From positions 1 to 7,446 of the forward strand of contig JAPUES010000219.1 in NCBI GenBank assembly GCA_027492445.1: a stretch of DNA of 7,446 bases. The letters run 5' to 3'. The notes under the pieces were generated by a model. The model saw nothing but the letters and a program-made list of their open reading frames with translations, was not told the DNA's origin and did no database searches. The translations under genes and the position numbers were made by a program. This document shows positions 6,146-7,446 of this stretch, one piece after another; the stretch's first letter is position 1; the number at the start of each line of letters is the position of its first letter. The stretch is from Sporomusaceae bacterium (GTDB lineage: Bacteria > Bacillota > Negativicutes > DSM-13327).

Positions 6146-6982
6146 CTACTCTCCATCATTCTCACTATCTAAAATTGATAATCTTTGGATAATCTCTTCC
6201 GGTGTAGGTAATAAACTTTTCATATCCTCAGGCAATGTATTGCTCAAATTGTAGGTTGAAACACCAATTGGCTTCGCTGCACTTCGTAGGGCATATTCTA
6301 CTATGGTTCTATTCTTACTTTTGCAAATAATAATACCGATCGATGGATTTTCTTCCGGTAGCTTTACCGTTTCATCAAGAGCGGTTAAATAAAATTGCAT
6401 TTTCCCTGCATATTCAGGTTTAAAATTACCAATTTTGAGCTCAATCGCAACTAAACTTTTAAGTTTTCTATGAAAAAGCAGCAAATCGATATAAAAATCT
6501 TCACCATCTACACTTAAATGATATTGATTGCTAATAAAAGTAAATGTTCCACCCATTTCTGATAAAAAAGCCCGAACATTATTTATAAGTCCTTGCTCTA
6601 GCTCCGCTTCAGAGTGTTCGATTCCCATTTCCAAGAAATCAAATGTATATTCATCTTTAACTGATAATTTAGCTTGAAGTTGATATTTTTCGGGTACTGT
6701 TTCATCAAAATTAGTTTGGTTTAATAAATATTTTTCATAGGCTTTGTTCTCTAAATTATTAATCAATACATTTTTAGTCCAGCCATACCGTTTGGTCATT
6801 TTTATGTAAAACTCACGTTCTAAGTCATCTTTGCATTTTTCCATGATGACGATATTCTTACTCCAGCTAATTTCTCGCACCAATGGTGCGAGATTTTCTT
6901 TCTCAGAATAAGATACATAAAAATTTCTCATCCGCCAAGTGATCAAGGGACGCAAGTTATCAAGGGACGGGGTTGTTGACAC
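6146..6982 (-). pseudogene. DUF1016/YhcG-type PDDEXK nuclease, 5'-truncated
   Basis: The frame encodes 278 aa; from residue 16 (WRMRNFY) onward it matches the DUF1016 (YhcG) family closely in pattern: EISWSKNIVIMEKCKD, REFYIKMTKRYGWTKNVL, YEKYLLNQTNFDETVPEKYQ, then the C-terminal PDDEXK-like nuclease domain with Asp166 (FYIDLLLFHR) and Glu181/Lys183 (VAIELKIG), followed by PEYAGKMQFYL. Family members are usually about 330-375 aa with an N-terminal DUF1016_N domain; roughly 70-90 residues are missing here. Residues 1-15 (through PSLDNLRPLIT) are read through the REP-like repeat and have no family match. The nominal GTG at 6982 has no SD and lies in the palindrome; an ATG at 6931 also lacks a good SD. 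The remaining frame is free of stops, so the loss may be recent. Known family roles are tied to DNA processing and mobile-element or defence contexts. No methylase or other partner is nearby. A functional shortened protein is possible but unlikely. Confidence 0.75.
6936..6969. repeat. 17-nt tandem duplication at the nuclease gene breakpoint
   Basis: CAAGTGATCAAGGGACG (6936-6952) is followed directly by CAAGTTATCAAGGGACG (6953-6969), a 16/17 match. The right copy runs on into the palindrome arm. The left edge coincides with the point where DUF1016 homology ends (the Trp codon is 6937-6935), which suggests the duplication arose with the rearrangement. Confidence 0.8.
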
Positions 6983-7013
6983 CCTTGAATGTCAATAACT
7001 CCGTCCCCATGAT
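6959..7013. repeat. REP-like imperfect palindrome (GGGACGG type)
   Basis: Arms 6964-6981 and 6990-7007 pair over 18 bp around an 8-nt loop (CCCTTGAA); outer ATCA/TGAT (6959-6962 / 7010-7013) extends the symmetry across a small mismatch. The only two non-Watson-Crick positions are G-U pairs when read as plus-strand RNA. GGGACGG-type palindromes dispersed in Firmicute genomes resemble REP elements mobilised by IS200-like (RAYT) transposases. No transposase lies in this window. The right arm contains copy 2 of the 25-bp repeat. Confidence 0.7.
6988..7012 (+). repeat. 25-bp repeat, copy 2
   Basis: Identical to 5729-5753 and in the same orientation, with start points 1259 bp apart. Here it is non-coding and forms the right arm of the REP-like palindrome plus a few outer bases. 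Confidence 0.9.
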
Positions 7014-7077
7014 ACCTACTAGTATCGAATGTCGAAGGCATTCCAGTGGTCCCCCTGGTTCAATTCTACAGGCGGGC

Positions 7078-7103
7078 ATAAGTGCAGTTATCCAAGCACT
7101 TAT
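7078..7103. other. Unassigned 8-bp hairpin in the spacer before the last gene
   Basis: ATAAGTGC (7078-7085) and GCACTTAT (7096-7103) form a perfect 8-bp stem with a 10-nt loop. No T-run follows on either strand, so it is not a standard terminator. It lies about 110 nt before the start at 7216 and could be an operator or a leader structure. The rest of 7014-7215 shows no gene; I see no convincing promoter. Confidence 0.35.
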
Positions 7104-7215
7104 CTGATAAAAATATTAGAGAAGTAACTAAAATGCAAACTAGATTTATGGCGGGAAAAGTATGGGATATGTTTAATTAAGTTAATATTGCAAAGTTACA
7201 AAGGAGGTATCGCCT

Positions 7216-7446
7216 ATGCCAAGAGTAATTTTTACAAAGCTAGAATGGGCACTCATATTCCTCCTAATTTATATATTGCTTTTTCCTTTAATTCGTGACT
7301 ATTATACAAAACAATTATTTGACATTCCGATTACCATTTCACCTCCAGGGAAGATAGAGGCCGATGTACATATTCCATTTCAAGAAGTCTACTATTTGTC
7401 ATTCCGTTTTAAGAAGGACAACAATATGACACCAGAAATCAGGAGC
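7216..7446 (+). CDS. Membrane-anchored protein, N-terminal part, unknown function
   Basis: ATG 7216 follows AAGGAGG (7201-7207) at 8 nt, and the frame is open for 77 codons to the window edge. Residues 12-26 (ALIFLLIYILLFPL) form an N-terminal membrane segment or uncleaved signal anchor after a short MPRVIFTKLEW head; the remainder should lie outside the membrane. The following region (ISPPGKIEADVHIPFQEVYYLSFRFKKDN) looks like the start of a beta-rich extracytoplasmic domain and is reminiscent of DUF5625-type proteins, but this is a weak impression from a fragment. It lies just right of the REP-like palindrome. The ORF was read directly from the sequence; good SD and open frame support it. 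Confidence 0.75.
   Translation, partial: MPRVIFTKLEWALIFLLIYILLFPLIRDYYTKQLFDIPITISPPGKIEADVHIPFQEVYYLSFRFKKDNNMTPEIRS

Noticed and set aside
5818..7012. Toxin-antitoxin or restriction-type defence system built from the small gene and the nuclease
   Set aside because: The small gene is on the opposite strand, about 200 bases away and across a terminator, and no methylase, specificity subunit or antitoxin-like fold is visible.
7041..7078. GGTTCAATTC followed by GGCGGGCA, resembling a T-arm and acceptor end of a second tRNA
   Set aside because: The putative T-stem pairs at only about three of five positions, no CCA follows, and no complementary 5' acceptor strand is present upstream.
7014..7215. 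Search for the missing 5' part of the DUF1016 gene beyond the palindrome on the minus strand
   Set aside because: No frame there reads as the family's N-terminal domain, so a simple insertion splitting the gene in place is not supported.

Overview
The window looks like chromosomal DNA of a low-GC, spore-forming Firmicute. The grounds are AT-rich spacers, strong AGGAGG Shine-Dalgarno (SD) sites, a secreted GH18 enzyme with a copper-amine-oxidase-like N-domain, and tiny lysine-rich proteins of the sort common in spore formers. The protein styles and the GGGACGG-type repeats suggest Negativicutes such as the Pelosinus/Sporomusa group. That placement is inference and was not checked by any search.

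Left two thirds (1-4886): every gene is on the minus strand. In transcription order they are a secreted GH18-type glycosidase (4886-3441) with its own promoter and a 17-bp-stem terminator; a 42-aa protein (3303-3175) whose stop codon lies inside its terminator stem; a secreted 5'-nucleotidase/metallophosphatase (3024-1450); an aldo/keto reductase (1413-250) only 36 nt downstream and probably co-transcribed; and the start of a secreted Thr/Glu-rich protein (140-1, cut by the window edge) with its own promoter. Three of the five proteins carry signal peptides, so this is mainly an envelope and secretion neighbourhood.

Divergent spacer (4887-5135): it holds a minus-strand promoter for the GH18 gene, a 14-bp perfect palindrome overlapping that promoter's -35, an orphan two-way terminator-like hairpin, and a plus-strand promoter for a LysE-family exporter (5136-5753). 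A 43-aa lysine-rich protein (5818-5949) follows the exporter.

Right third (5729-7215): this is a rearranged accessory patch and the most interesting part. A 25-bp exact repeat supplies the last seven codons and the stop of the LysE gene. It recurs at 6988-7012 as one arm of a long REP-like palindrome. Between the copies lie a tRNA 3'-end remnant followed by a terminator, and a DUF1016/YhcG-type PDDEXK nuclease gene whose 5' part is missing. Recognisable nuclease homology stops at the edge of a 17-nt tandem repeat that leads into the palindrome. The best reading is an integration or recombination scar at a tRNA gene combined with spread of REP-like elements. I see no intact novel defence system. 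A new plus-strand gene for a membrane-anchored protein starts at 7216 and runs off the window.
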